A stretch of DNA of 64,000 bases from Kluyveromyces lactis (Eukaryota; Ascomycota; Saccharomycetes; Saccharomycetales; Saccharomycetaceae), in NCBI RefSeq assembly GCF_000002515.2, contig NC_006040.1, positions 1-64,000 of the forward strand. The letters are read 5' to 3'. How positions within the stretch are numbered: the first letter of the stretch is position 1; every line of letters starts with the position of its first letter. A program made the translations under genes and the position numbers. Below the pieces are notes generated by a model. It made no database searches and was not told the origin of the DNA. It saw nothing but the letters and a program-made list of their open reading frames with translations. Positions 18,273 through 29,267 of this stretch are shown here, one piece after another.

Positions 18273-21200
18273 TCATAGCAATGCCAAGATTACCGCAATG
18301 AATGGAGTCGCAAGAAGCTTGACAGCGCTACCCTCGTACGTTGATATCAAGTTGGATGTAGATGCTGTGGTAGTAGTTACTACTCGTGTTTCTGCGGTAG
18401 AGCTTGTTTGTGCTTGTCTGGTTTCACTTTCGGATGACACATCAGAAGTGATAGCGATGTCGGCTGATGAGACTTCAGCATTTTGAGAAGCGGTTGTTAC
18501 TTCAACACTAGAACTTTGGTCTTTGTTTGTACCTGTAGCAAATGAGGTTTCTCTGGTAGAAATTTCATCGATCTCCGACTTTGAAGTGTGATACTCATTA
18601 GATGCACTTTCAGTGGTAGTGGTATCGATAGGACAAGTGGTGGTGTAGACGGTAGTAACACCGTTACTTGTTGTAGTGACAGTAGTCAAGGAGAAAGTTG
18701 GCTGTGTTGATTTTACATCAGATATGGTTGCATCAGATTCACTCTCGGTGACAGTGGTATCGATAGGGCAAGTAGTGGTATAAATAGTGGTCATGCCATT
18801 ACTTGTTGTAGTGACAGTAGTCAATGAGAAGGTTGGCTCTGTTGATGTTACATCAGACGTAGTAGTGTTACTAGCCCAACCGCTAAATGTTGGTTTGGTT
18901 TCTGCAGGAGTTTCAACTGAGTAAATTGTCTTGATTGTTGGAATTCCATCCTCACCAGTTGAGGTAACAATTTCAGTGGCGAAGGTGGTAGTATATTCGC
19001 CTGTCCAGCTGGTATACACGGTTGTTGCAGTCTGACCTTGTGGGGTTTCAACAGTGTAGATAGTCTTCACAGTTGGAATACCATCAGATCCAGTTTCGGT
19101 GACAGTTTCTGTACCAATAGTGTTGGAAGTAGTACCGGTCCATGGAGTGTAAGTAGTGGTATCAGTTTGACCTTCTGGCGTCTCAACAGTGTAGATGGTC
19201 TTCACAGTTGGAATACCATCAGATCCAGTTTCGGTGACAGTTTCTGTACCAATAGTGTTGGAAGTAGTACCGGTCCATGGAGTGTAAGTAGTGGTATCAG
19301 TTTGACCTTCTGGCGTCTCAACAGTGTAGATGGTCTTCACAGTTGGAATACCATCAGATCCAGTTTCAGTCACTGTTTCTGTACCGATCGTGTTGGAAGT
19401 AGTACCGGTCCATGGAGTGTAAGTGGTTGTATCCGTTTGACCTTGTGGGGTTTCAACAGTGTAGATGGTCTTGATGGTTGGAATACCGTCCGAGCCGGTT
19501 TCAGTTACTGTTTCAGTGCCAATGGTGTTGGTAGTAGCACCGGTCCATGGAGTGTAAGTGGTTGTATCGGTTTGAACCTCAGGGGTTTCAACGGTGTAGA
19601 TAGTCTTCACAGTTGGAATACCATCCGAGCCAGTCTCTGTGACAGTCTCGGTACCAATAGTGTTGGTAGTAGCACCGGTCCATGGGGTGTATGTGGTTGT
19701 ATCGGTTTGAACTTCAGGGGTTTCAACGGTGTAGATAGTCTTCACAGTTGGAATACCGTCCGAGCCAGTCTCTGTGACAGTCTCGGTACCAATGGTGTTG
19801 GTAGTAGCACCGGTCCATGGAGTGTAAGTGGTTGTATCGGTTTGAACCTCAGGGGTTTCAACGGTGTAGATAGTCTTCACAGTTGGAATACCGTCCGAGC
19901 CAGTCTCTGTGACAGTCTCGGTACCAATAGTGTTGGTAGTAGCACCGGTCCATGGGGTGTATGTGGTTGTATCGGTTTGAACCTCAGGGGTTTCAACGGT
20001 GTAGATAGTCTTCACAGTTGGAATACCGTCCGAGCCGGTTTCAGTTACTGTTTCAGTGCCAATGGTGTTGGTAGTAGCACCGGTCCATGGAGTGTAAGTG
20101 GTTGTATCGGTTTGAACTTCAGGGGTTTCAACGGTGTAGATAGTCTTCACAGTTGGAATACCGTCCGAGCCAGTCTCTGTGACAGTCTCGGTACCAATGG
20201 TGTTGGTAGTAGCACCGGTCCATCCTGAATATTCGGTAGTGGCGGTTTGAACTTCTGGAGTCTTGACGGTATAGATAGTCTTGATGGTTGGAATATCATC
20301 CGAACCAGTTTCAGTGACAATCTCGGTCCCAATGGTCTGAGTTTCTGTTCCACTCCATGGGGTGTACGTGGTAGTTGCTGTATTAACTTCTGGGGTTTTA
20401 ACTATAACGATATTTCCATTGGTCGTCTTACTATTTGAATCGGTATATTCAGTATGTGTAGTAACAGTTGTAGTTACAGTACCGCTCCATGGCAGGGTTG
20501 TTGTTAGATCTGGCACGGGGCAGTCTTCGCTATCATCTACAGAAAACACGGAATCCTCAAAAGTTGTGTGTAGGTTTCCATCAGGGTCCACATAGGAGAA
20601 GGATAGCTCAGCGTTGTCAGCTGAATTGATAAAAAATAGTCTGATCGGGTAATAATAACCGCCTGTCAGGTATGCGTTGACGTAATTTTGCTCAGACCAT
20701 ATGATTGACCGTTTTCTGTATATAACTTCTGGATAAACATTCGAGACTGCAAGATCAAATGGGCCGGGAGTGGAAGCAGAATTAGAACAGCAATCAAATG
20801 CATTGCCAGCACCTATGTTTAAAAATGCATATTCATCAACGTAATCAAAATTGAACTGATAGTTACCAGTTTGGGTAGCATAAAAGTAACCAGTAAAGAG
20901 CATGGAAAAATTGGTAACAGTCAGCGGGGTGTCGTAGTTATAATTTGGTGGCATTGTTCCCACAGTAACAGGGAAACCCCAACCATCACCAAGATCAGTT
21001 TGAAATGTCAAATCAGTAACACCAGAACTCGTGCCAATTAGCCCACCATCATAAGTTTCGTAACCACCCTGTAGGTAGTCATCCAAATCAAAATCATCAG
21101 TTGAACGTTTGAGAACTACATCATATTCAGTTTTTGGATAGTGATAGTAACTAACTTCAAAACCTTTCTTTAAAGAATTCTCTGCAGGAGCACATCCTAT

Positions 21201-21287
21201 AATGACTTCATCAGTAGTGCTTTGTGCTTGAATATTGTTTGATAACGCTGCTAACAACACCAACAGGCTGTACCTGGAATTGCGCAT
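18273..21287 (-). CDS. PA14-domain flocculin/adhesin with 135-bp tandem repeats, GPI-anchored
   Basis: A 1004-residue FLO1/FLO5-like cell-wall adhesin. The start is set at the ATG at 21287, giving the signal peptide MRNSRYSLLVLLAALSN..; an in-frame ATG 21 codons upstream adds a poor leader. Residues about 25-250 form a PA14 lectin domain with GYFYATQTGNYQFNFDYVDEY and NAFDCC. Then come about eleven 45-residue T-rich repeats (core TTTYTPWTGATTNTIG / TETGSDGIPTVKTIYTV), two longer repeats with FSLTTVTTTSNG and TTTCPIDT, a Ser/Thr stalk, and a GPI signal (GS before KLLATPFIAVILALL). In Flo5 and Epa1 the calcium site uses a cis Asp-Asp pair; here the matching place reads Asp-Glu. It would mediate flocculation or attachment. 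A TATATATAC lies about 135 bp upstream. Confidence 0.93.
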   Translation of the reverse strand: MRNSRYSLLVLLAALSNNIQAQSTTDEVIIGCAPAENSLKKGFEVSYYHYPKTEYDVVLKRSTDDFDLDDYLQGGYETYDGGLIGTSSGVTDLTFQTDLGDGWGFPVTVGTMPPNYNYDTPLTVTNFSMLFTGYFYATQTGNYQFNFDYVDEYAFLNIGAGNAFDCCSNSASTPGPFDLAVSNVYPEVIYRKRSIIWSEQNYVNAYLTGGYYYPIRLFFINSADNAELSFSYVDPDGNLHTTFEDSVFSVDDSEDCPVPDLTTTLPWSGTVTTTVTTHTEYTDSNSKTTNGNIVIVKTPEVNTATTTYTPWSGTETQTIGTEIVTETGSDDIPTIKTIYTVKTPEVQTATTEYSGWTGATTNTIGTETVTETGSDGIPTVKTIYTVETPEVQTDTTTYTPWTGATTNTIGTETVTETGSDGIPTVKTIYTVETPEVQTDTTTYTPWTGATTNTIGTETVTETGSDGIPTVKTIYTVETPEVQTDTTTYTPWTGATTNTIGTETVTETGSDGIPTVKTIYTVETPEVQTDTTTYTPWTGATTNTIGTETVTETGSDGIPTVKTIYTVETPEVQTDTTTYTPWTGATTNTIGTETVTETGSDGIPTIKTIYTVETPQGQTDTTTYTPWTGTTSNTIGTETVTETGSDGIPTVKTIYTVETPEGQTDTTTYTPWTGTTSNTIGTETVTETGSDGIPTVKTIYTVETPEGQTDTTTYTPWTGTTSNTIGTETVTETGSDGIPTVKTIYTVETPQGQTATTVYTSWTGEYTTTFATEIVTSTGEDGIPTIKTIYSVETPAETKPTFSGWASNTTTSDVTSTEPTFSLTTVTTTSNGMTTIYTTTCPIDTTVTESESDATISDVKSTQPTFSLTTVTTTSNGVTTVYTTTCPIDTTTTESASNEYHTSKSEIDEISTRETSFATGTNKDQSSSVEVTTASQNAEVSSADIAITSDVSSESETRQAQTSSTAETRVVTTTTASTSNLISTYEGSAVKLLATPFIAVILALL
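18895..20384 (-). repeat. Eleven tandem 135-bp repeats coding for flocculin repeats
   Basis: The CCATGG/CCATCC of the conserved Trp codon recurs every 135 bp at about 19138, 19273, 19408, 19543, 19678, 19813, 19948, 20083, 20218 and 20353. The eight units from 19138 to 20083 are almost identical in DNA, and fall into sub-types (ATTN..EVQ, then TTSN..EGQ/QGQ), while the outer units diverge. This is the pattern of recent expansion and homogenisation. Because 135 is divisible by three, unit gain or loss keeps frame. Confidence 0.92.
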
Positions 21288-24200
21288 GATGTTTTGAATG
21301 TTGACCTTTTGTTTTTTGATGCTATTAGTTTGTTTTCTATAAACAAACAATTAATGGCGGTCACACTTTAAATGTCATTGAGTTTTCCTTAGTACCTCCT
21401 AATGGTTTCTATCAGCTTGTATATATACATACCAAATTGAAATTTTCAGTAGAAATAACATTTCAGTAGCAGCATATGGCCGATAAGTGCATATAATCAG
21501 GAACACTGCTTTCTGTGCACCCCAACTTGTAATTTCAGGTATACGTTGGTAAAGTACATTGAAGGGAAGGAGAATGTCCGCCTAAAAATAAAACAACACC
21601 AACAATAATTTGAAACCAGTGACTAATGAACTGTGGGAGGACACTAACGCAATAGTCTGTTTAATAACTTGAATCCAAAAACACAAAAGAAAAATGTTCT
21701 ATGCCGATTGTCTTTGCACTCAATAGTCGAAGTAACATACTCAGCATCAATTGCGAGAAGTATGTAAATCAACTTTTTGAGTTTTTGGAGACTGGTGGAG
21801 TTGGTTATTGTCAAGCATGCAGTAATCCTCCAGAACCTGTGTTCAATGGCAAACAAGAGCCTTTCAGCTCAGACACAGATAAAAGCTTTGTTCCCTTAGA
21901 CTGACCTGCTAAACCCATCTTTTTTTTTAAAAGAGCTGCATAAAAGGCCATTCTAAGCTAAAGAACAAAGCTTTGGAATAAAGAAATTCCAAATCCGACA
22001 CTTGGGTTCTATCCGAAGCCGGAATTTTTCTTTATTTTGTTATCACTGCTCCTAAGTACGGGCATTTGAATGGGCAGAGCTGCATTTTTCTGCGTAGATC
22101 TTTTCGAAATACCTAGATCGACAGATTGGACATGCAATTTTTTTCTATGCACGACGCACAAAGAATGAAGATTGGAAAGAAAAACAGGAAACGAAAAACC
22201 AAAAAAAAAAAAAGCAAAGCACGTTTGATATTGCAATAACACAAGCGCAAGAATAACTCCAGCAGCAATGAAAAACGTTTGTAGATCTTTCGAGGAATGT
22301 TTCTTGTTTCTATTTTTGTTCCGAGAAATCTTTACTTCCGTTTTTTTTTGTGGGCGACCGTACAACCTCAGTTGCCACGGTTGGCTGAAAGTGCGTCTTG
22401 CCAGGTTGAAAGGTTTGACTGAGCATTCAAAGTTGCAGACAGTTACACAGCAGGTGTCTTCACGATTCTGTGACATGGTTATTTGCCTCATAATAAGAGA
22501 AATTGTCCTGCTCTATCCATCACTGCAGCGGAAAGTACGTTCGTTTTGAGAAACGCAATTAGAAAAAATGAAAATCCTAAAAGTTGTACGAAGTGTTCTA
22601 AGATCAAACTGATGTCATTTTTTTCATACTGCAAACTTTCCTCTGCTGCAACCCCACTACTAGGTGTAAAATGTGCATACGTGGGGCTGCCCCACCACTA
22701 AAAGGATCAAAAGAATTTTCGTTTGGTAATCGACAATTTTAACGAGTTACTTCATTGCAGTGGAAGCTCGAAGTAAATCTGAAACCGAGCCGGATGAAGG
22801 AAAAGGCATGATGTAACTCCTTATTTATTACCTGTTTTGTTTTGTTTCTCAGTATATCAGCTTATGCAGAACTTCGACACGGTGTTTTGCGAAGAAATTG
22901 ACAAAGGATTTTCTCTTAAAGTTAACCAGATCACAATAAGATCGACCCTACTGCGCAATCAAAATCAGAGATTCTTTGTGTACGCACTGGTCTATTGGTT
23001 ACCAGATGCGATGAAATGCTTCTTTGGAGATAAGCTTCCAGAACGAAGATTGTCAGTTAACTTACATCTGTAACATTTCCAACGCGTGTTTTCATTGCAT
23101 GTTATCGGATTCGTTATCAATGCATTCAAACATATGCCACAGTCAAGTGTCAGCTTCTACAGGTTTGAGAGAACATTGTGAACGCATGGTCGTTTGCACC
23201 ACAGTTTATAGAATTGTTCATGTCTACGTGTGTATAATGTCGGAAGGATTTCCTATTGGCCTCTGAAAACCAGTTTCACTTTCCGTTGATTTGTTTCTAA
23301 ACGTTTTCCAGAAAAGAGACAAATAAAGGCTGAATTGCGATGCATGCCTGTTCTGGTATCTGATAGGGATCCATAAAAGCTGTGATAACTTGTTTCAAAG
23401 CACATTTGTAAAGCAATTTCCAGGCTCAAGACAAACGGTCCATCATTCGAACTTCAGCTCTATATAGTTTCATGGGATTGGGAAGAGGGTGTTTCTAGTG
23501 AATAGTTTAAGAGAGTACGAATCTGGAACAGTAACATCAAAACGGTAAGCTCGCCTGGAAATATACTACAGGCGGTTTCTTTACGATTCGTGAAACTGTC
23601 TACGAACTCAGCGTTTGGTGGCTGGTTGAACAGAAAAAAACACCGATAGCATAATAACTTAGTTGAAAATTGCTTTATCATCCTAACGAGTACCTGAAAA
23701 TCCAAGAAAAGTAGTAACAACCTCATCATTCCTTATTCCATTCGCAATCATACCATTTTGATTTTCAAGAATAAAAAATACAAAATGGACATGACGGCCC
23801 AAGACGAAAAACTGGTCCACGAGGAACAAGTATAACAATGTTCAATAGCACTTATTTCCTTTTCCTGCTAGTACCAAGTTCTCACATGAAGACCACAGAA
23901 CAATGCTTTACTTTAATGATCGATCTTCTACCTAACATCCATTTTTAATGGTCGTCAGTGGCTGTTTGTCACATTATTCGATGGATCATGTGACTTGAAT
24001 TAGGCAAGTGCTTCTTCAATCGTTGAATCAAATATTGATGAGGATAAGTGGACCGAGAACACTATGTAAATTGCCCATCTTAAGGAACTGTTGGTGAAGT
24101 ATGGCCTCACCACCTCTTTTAACAAAATGTGTCTCAGTAGGTTGCCTCCACGTGTTACATTGTTAAAACTACTTTGGTACGTGATATACAACGACCTGCC

Positions 24201-24447
24201 TTAAACATAAAGATTACAATCCTGTGATGACAGATGTTTAATTAATTGAAAGAGATAATACTTTCTATTCCCATTGAAAATTATCTTTATCGAGGATGTA
24301 AACACTACATCAAGAAGCAATTAAGGTGTGAGTACGAACCGAATGAATTGAAGTAACGGCACTTGTAAGACCTATTTTAAAAGTTGATCGAAAAAAGGAA
24401 GGCAAACCAAAAAGAAAAATGATTACCCCACGAGTAGTAGAATGGCA
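21288..24447. other. 3.2-kb upstream region of the flocculin, no gene recognised
   Basis: This stretch lies between the flocculin start and the stop of the second adhesin gene, both on the minus strand. TATATATAC at about 21419-21427 is the likely TATA box. Open frames (for example 22009-22491 minus, 160 codons) are low in complexity and do not look like proteins. Long promoters are common for yeast flocculin genes such as FLO11, so much of this may be regulatory. I cannot point to specific sites. Confidence 0.5.
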
Positions 24448-25629
24448 TCATAACAAAGCCAATAATACAACAAAGAAAGAAGTGGCTAGCACTCTGGTAG
24501 CACCGCCTTCAAATGTGGTTCCTGAACCATCTGTAGAAGATTCAGAAGAAGTTGAGTCCGGTGGTGCATCAGATGGAGTTGAAGTTTCTCCTCCATTTCC
24601 ATTGTCATCTTGATCAGTTGTAGTGTCTGTAGAGGTGGTCGGTGGCTCAATGGTGGTTCTGCCATCATCATCAGTAGTGTTATCATCACCATTATCATCT
24701 GAAGTCTTATCATCATCGCCATCTGTTGTATTCGAGAAAGATAAAGGTGTTTGGACTAAGTAGATAGTCTTGATAGTCGGATAACCGTCTTCGCCGGTTT
24801 CAGTCAAGACGTCAGTGGAATAAGTAGTAGTGTAAGCACCAGTCCAGCCAGTGTATTGTGTAGTTTCAGTGGTAACGGTAGTTTCATCATCGTCATCATC
24901 TGAGCCGTCTGGGGTCTGAACCAAGTAGATAGTCTTAACAGTAGCGATGCCATCATCACCAGTTTCAGTCGAAATATCAGTGGAGTAAGTAGTGGTATAT
25001 GTACCAGTCCATCTGGTATATTCGGTGCTTTCAGTCGTTGTAGTAGTTTCAGCTCCACCATCATCATCTGTGCCGTCTGGAGTCTGCACCTTGTAAATCG
25101 TCTTGACGGTAGCGATACCATCATCACCGGTTTCAGTTAGCACATCGGTAGAATAAGTGGTGGTGTACGTTCCAGTCCATACAGTATACTCTGTGGTTTC
25201 AGTGGTGGTCGTGGTTTCAGTGCCATCATCCCCGCCATCATCTGACGTGTCTGGGGTCTGCACCTTGTAAATGGTTTTAACAGTCGGTATAGGGCTACCG
25301 CTTAGAGTCAAAACCTCAGTGGAATACGTAGTAGTATAAGTGCCTGTCCACGCTGTGTATTCAGTGGTCACGATGGTCTCCTCAGTAACATAATCGTCAT
25401 CATCAAAATACGGGATCTGGACATAGTAGATAGTCATAACAGTTGGAATAGTGCCATCGTCAGTCACAACTTCCGTGGAATAAGTTGTAGTGATTTGTCC
25501 CGGTCCTCTCGAGAATACAGTGGTTTCAGTGGTAATAGGTTCGACTTGCGGAACTTCGAGACTTTGGGCCCTAACGCAAGTTGGCACGGCTAAGAATAAC
25601 AAAGCCAAAGTTTTAGCGAGCATCTTCAA
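24448..25629 (-). CDS. Lectin-less flocculin-like wall protein with Asp-rich linkers, GPI-anchored
   Basis: A 393-residue protein. A signal peptide (about 1-21, ending CVRAQ) is followed directly by five repeats of the flocculin type (TTEYT.WTGTYTTTYSTDVLTETGDDG.ATVKTIYKVQTP), without any PA14 domain. Between the repeats are acidic linkers such as FDDDDYV, TSDDGGDDGTE and GSDDDDDE, and a D/N/T-rich stalk follows. The GPI signal (EGGATRVLATSFFVVLLALL) closely resembles that of the flocculin 3.2 kb away. It should sit in the wall, but without the lectin it cannot bind sugar in the Flo1 way. It may be a wall spacer or a donor of repeats by recombination. A TATATATG lies near 25750. The reading frame is intact. 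Confidence 0.88.
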   Translation of the reverse strand: MKMLAKTLALLFLAVPTCVRAQSLEVPQVEPITTETTVFSRGPGQITTTYSTEVVTDDGTIPTVMTIYYVQIPYFDDDDYVTEETIVTTEYTAWTGTYTTTYSTEVLTLSGSPIPTVKTIYKVQTPDTSDDGGDDGTETTTTTETTEYTVWTGTYTTTYSTDVLTETGDDGIATVKTIYKVQTPDGTDDDGGAETTTTTESTEYTRWTGTYTTTYSTDISTETGDDGIATVKTIYLVQTPDGSDDDDDETTVTTETTQYTGWTGAYTTTYSTDVLTETGEDGYPTIKTIYLVQTPLSFSNTTDGDDDKTSDDNGDDNTTDDDGRTTIEPPTTSTDTTTDQDDNGNGGETSTPSDAPPDSTSSESSTDGSGTTFEGGATRVLATSFFVVLLALL

Positions 25630-26170
25630 TTGTTGTAAGAACTGTTGGTTCTAAATACTTTATTTCAACAATCCAATTGAAATATTCTCATACTAAACCA
25701 AATTAGAATCCTACTGATTCACCGACATAATCTTCCTCTCATAATATCTTTATATATGTAAACCATGTAGAAAATCATGAGATCTAAGTAAGGGTCCTAT
25801 TAATTTGTCTCTTGGAGGACTAATGGGGATCTTTACCACTGCCTATTGTTAAATCTCGGCATAAAAGGGAGCAGGACCCTAATTATTCACATACGATACC
25901 GTTCCCGTATGATCCACACACAGATATGTACGGGTCAGACATTTATTCTTCCATATTGACCACCCCCATACTAAAAAGCAGATATCTCACCACAATTTTT
26001 GGATCTTAAACGTACACTTTGATTTTTTTCTCTTCCCCAATCTATTCCGACAAGCACACCGTGATGTGCCGAGACCCCGAATCTACGGCCAGTGTTACCC
26101 TGAACAGATGGGTTTCCCTATACTCTCATATTATCTGTATTTGACATCAATTGCCTATTTACTATCCGTT
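25630..26170. other. Promoter of the lectin-less adhesin and flank of a solo LTR
   Basis: TTTATATATG near 25749-25758 lies about 120 bp upstream of the adhesin start. No gene is visible between here and the LTR at 26171. Confidence 0.5.
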
Positions 26171-26564
26171 TGTTGTTCCCTGGCGTTGTAGGAGCACTTC
26201 TAAGGCGCCAGTTATTGAACCAATGCTAAATAAGAAGCTGAAGCTGAGACGAACTAGGATCAAGGCTGCAGCGTTTGGTGATTGGAAGCCCAATCTGAAA
26301 AGTATATAAGTAGATGGTTTCTTCATCCAATTTCCCATCTGGATTTGACGACATATTAATTACTGTTCTACACTAACTTATATGTCAGATGTAAGAAACC
26401 AAGGAGAACACCGTAAGTCGTTTACTTAACTAGTCGATCACCAATTTAATTATCCATTTATTTCATTAACAACTACAAGTCAGCATGGCATTCAATTACG
26501 TTAATACTACTAACCCTCTAGGCCAAGCCCCTACTACCAAATATGATGAATATCCATTCCAACA
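26171..26564 (+). mobile_element. Solo LTR of the Ty1/copia-like family, third clear copy
   Basis: This 394-bp copy has TGTTG and CAACA ends and is in the same orientation and general sequence as the copy at 8289, including CTGGATTTGACGACATA, CTTATATGTCAGATGTAAGAAACC and the ATG-containing 3' segment. It is flanked by unrelated sequence with no internal domain and no obvious target duplication. It lies between the adhesin promoter and the 3' end of the beta-glucosidase. Confidence 0.85.
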
Positions 26565-26728
26565 ATTATAAACATTATACCTATCGTCCAAGGTCCCGTC
26601 GTGATCAGTAGCACTAAAAGCTGGGAATTATTCTATTTCTTTGCCAACAATCATAAGACATAAAAGACATCTAGATACATTATAAATGCGGACATTAAAA
26701 CATGTTGCAAGTGAAGCATATCGGCCAG

Positions 26729-29267
26729 CTACAAACCTGTCCAATACGAGGTTTTCTTCACGTCGAAAAATTCACTCAGCACAATGCCATCGGAAGATGT
26801 GCCTACCAAGACTTTGTACTGACCAGCTTCTGAACACCACTTACCGACTTCTTCATCAAAGAAGGAAATAGAGTCCTTCAAGATTAAATCAATTTTGACT
26901 GTTTCATTTTGCCCAGGTTGAAGTAAAATTTTCTTGAATCCCTTCAACTCTTTGACTGCCCTAGAAACAGATGATTCAGTCGCAGCAATGTAAATTTGTA
27001 CGACTTCGGATCCCCGCATATTCCTCACCCGTGTTCTTTACATTAACAGAAACAGAGATAACCTCCTCATCCGTTTGTACTTGTAGATGAGATAAAGCAA
27101 ATTCAGTATAAGATAACCCGTAACCGAAGGGGAATGCAACTCTTCTTTGCAACTTCTCATAAAATCTGTATCCAATGAAAATATCCTCACCGTAGAGAAC
27201 TCTGCCAAATTCAGTCTTGAAGTTCAAATAAGTTGGGTTATCTTCAAGTTTTAATGGCCATGACAGAGATAATTTACCACCTGGAACAACGTCCCCGTAC
27301 AAGACATCGGCAATAGCATTGCCCAGTTCATTACCTCCGTACCAAGCTTGAAGTAAGGCATTGGCTTGTTCTACCCATGGAAATTCTACGGGAGTACCAG
27401 ACTGGTTGATGATGACAGTGTTAGGATTGGCCTCTAAGACAGCACGGACGAGATCGTTTGTTCTTCCTGGCAAGATCATATCTTCCCTATCATGACCTTC
27501 AGATTCCCATTCTGCGTTCAAACCAATACATAAAATGGCTTTGTCGTGACCCGCAGCAAGTTTTGCTGCCTTCCTGATTTCTTCATCTGCATCAATAGCC
27601 TTGGCAACACCAACTTGAAAACCGCCAGATCCAAATTCACTCACCAACTCACTTGTTGGACCAGAACCGTATTCGATTCTAACTTTATACGCTTTACCCT
27701 TTTGCAGACTGACAGTCTTGGTCTTTTCATCGGTACCAGCACCGAAGCAGAAACTTCCACGAGTTTGGTCTTTCTTCTGATCAACCACTAATTCATCATC
27801 CAAGTACAATATGCCGGTGCCGTAAACCTGTAAACCGAATAGGTAGTTGGCATCTTCTTTAGGAGTAAAGTAACCTTCCAGTGTGATGTAGAACAGGGGA
27901 TTTGATGAATCGATTTTTTCATGTTTGAAGTCGAAGAGCATGTTATGGGAATGCTTAAAGGTAGTAACATGAAATGGAGATTTTCCTTGTGGCCTGGCTC
28001 CAGCGGGTTCATTGTAAAAGTAAGCCGCTGCACCTACATTATCTCCTTCTGCTGGTTTTGAAGGATCTACTACCAGTTGTTCAATCAAATTTGATAAGGT
28101 CTTATGAGATTCTGCCCCAAGTGTATATGGAACTTCCTTGCCGACTTTGTTAACAATCCCTTCGTATGGTGAAATAACATAGTACGAATGCAGAGATGCA
28201 GAACCACCGCCGGAGGATACCTTGGCTTTGGCGTTTGGACCTATAATGACTATCGATTCTTCTTTTTTCAAAGGTAGAACAGAATTCTCATTTTTCAGTA
28301 ACACGATAGAATCGGCAGCTATCTTTCTAAGCAATTCGGCAGTTTCTTTAGAGTTGTTAGATGTAGTTTCTGGGCCGTTTTGAACAATCCCCGTCTTTTC
28401 CTGGTTGTCAACAACAAACTTAATCATCTTCAAAACTTGTCTGACACGGTCGTCAACGTCATGAATAGAGATTTGCTCCCTGGAATTTAGAGAGTGTGAA
28501 ACAAGTTCATTAGTTCTCCACCTTGTTGGACCGGGGAACTCAATATCCAAACCGTTCTTGATGGAAGCAGCAGTCGTATAGGTAGCGAACCAATCGGACA
28601 TGATCATCCCATCCCAACTCCATTCCTTTCTGAGGAGCTCTATCAACAATTTTTTGTTCTGAGGACAATGTTCCCCATTCACCTTATTTAACGCGGTCAT
28701 CAAACAAACAGGATCTGAATTCTTGATTGCCAACCTGAAAGGCTCTAGGTAGATTTCTCTCAATGCTCTTTCAGAGAGAATAGAATTGGAAGAGAAGCGT
28801 TGATCTTCTAGATCATTACAGACAAAGTGCTTTACCGTAGCAGCAATACCCTCAGATTGGATTCCTTGAACAACCGAAGCAGTAGCAACACCAGCTAAAT
28901 ATGGATCTTCAGAAAATGATTCAAAACCACGACCACCCAAAGGACCACGTTGCATGTTAGTCGTGGGTCCCAAAATCACAGCAGCATTCTTGGCGACGGC
29001 TTCCTTAGCCATCAATTTACCTGCCTCTTTCAACAGTTCCTCATCAAATGTGGAAGCTAGACCAGTTCCGTTAGGGAAACAGCCTGAAGGAACTGAATCG
29101 AAAAACCTAGTACCTCTGATACCATTGGGACCATCAGAAACCCTCACTGATGGAATTCCAAGACGTTCAATTTCCTTAGTGTGCCAAAAATCAGTAGCAG
29201 ATAACAAAGAGATTTTTTCATCTCTGGTTAGTTCGCTTAATTTTTGTTCGACATCAAATTTGGACAT
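26729..29267 (-). pseudogene. GH3 beta-glucosidase with inserted PA14 domain, frameshifted near the 3' end
   Basis: The protein matches the Kluyveromyces marxianus-type GH3 beta-glucosidase throughout. The start at 29267 gives MSKFDVEQ; another ATG lies two codons earlier. Residues 1-300 are the TIM barrel with nucleophile Asp225 (MIMSDWFATY); about 320-400 and 560-680 form the alpha/beta sandwich with acid/base Glu590 (AEWESEGHD); a PA14 insert occupies about 410-555; a fibronectin-III-like domain follows. At codon 752 a run of four G (CCCC at 27012-27015 on the top strand) has one base too many compared with the expected frame, and the product would stop after a short wrong tail, losing about 93 residues. 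The rest of the domain is intact in the next frame to 26729. Without the extra base the gene would code for 845 residues, the family length. It may be a real strain-specific mutation or a sequencing error. It would hydrolyse cellobiose and other beta-glucosides. Confidence 0.9.

Noticed and set aside
19038-20228. 396-codon open frame on the plus strand opposite the flocculin repeats
   Set aside because: It exists only because the 135-bp repeats are in phase and lack stops on the other strand. Its protein is just the antisense of the repeats.
22009-22491. 160-codon minus-strand frame upstream of the flocculin
   Set aside because: Lys/Phe-rich runs from A/T tracts, no start signals and no domain.
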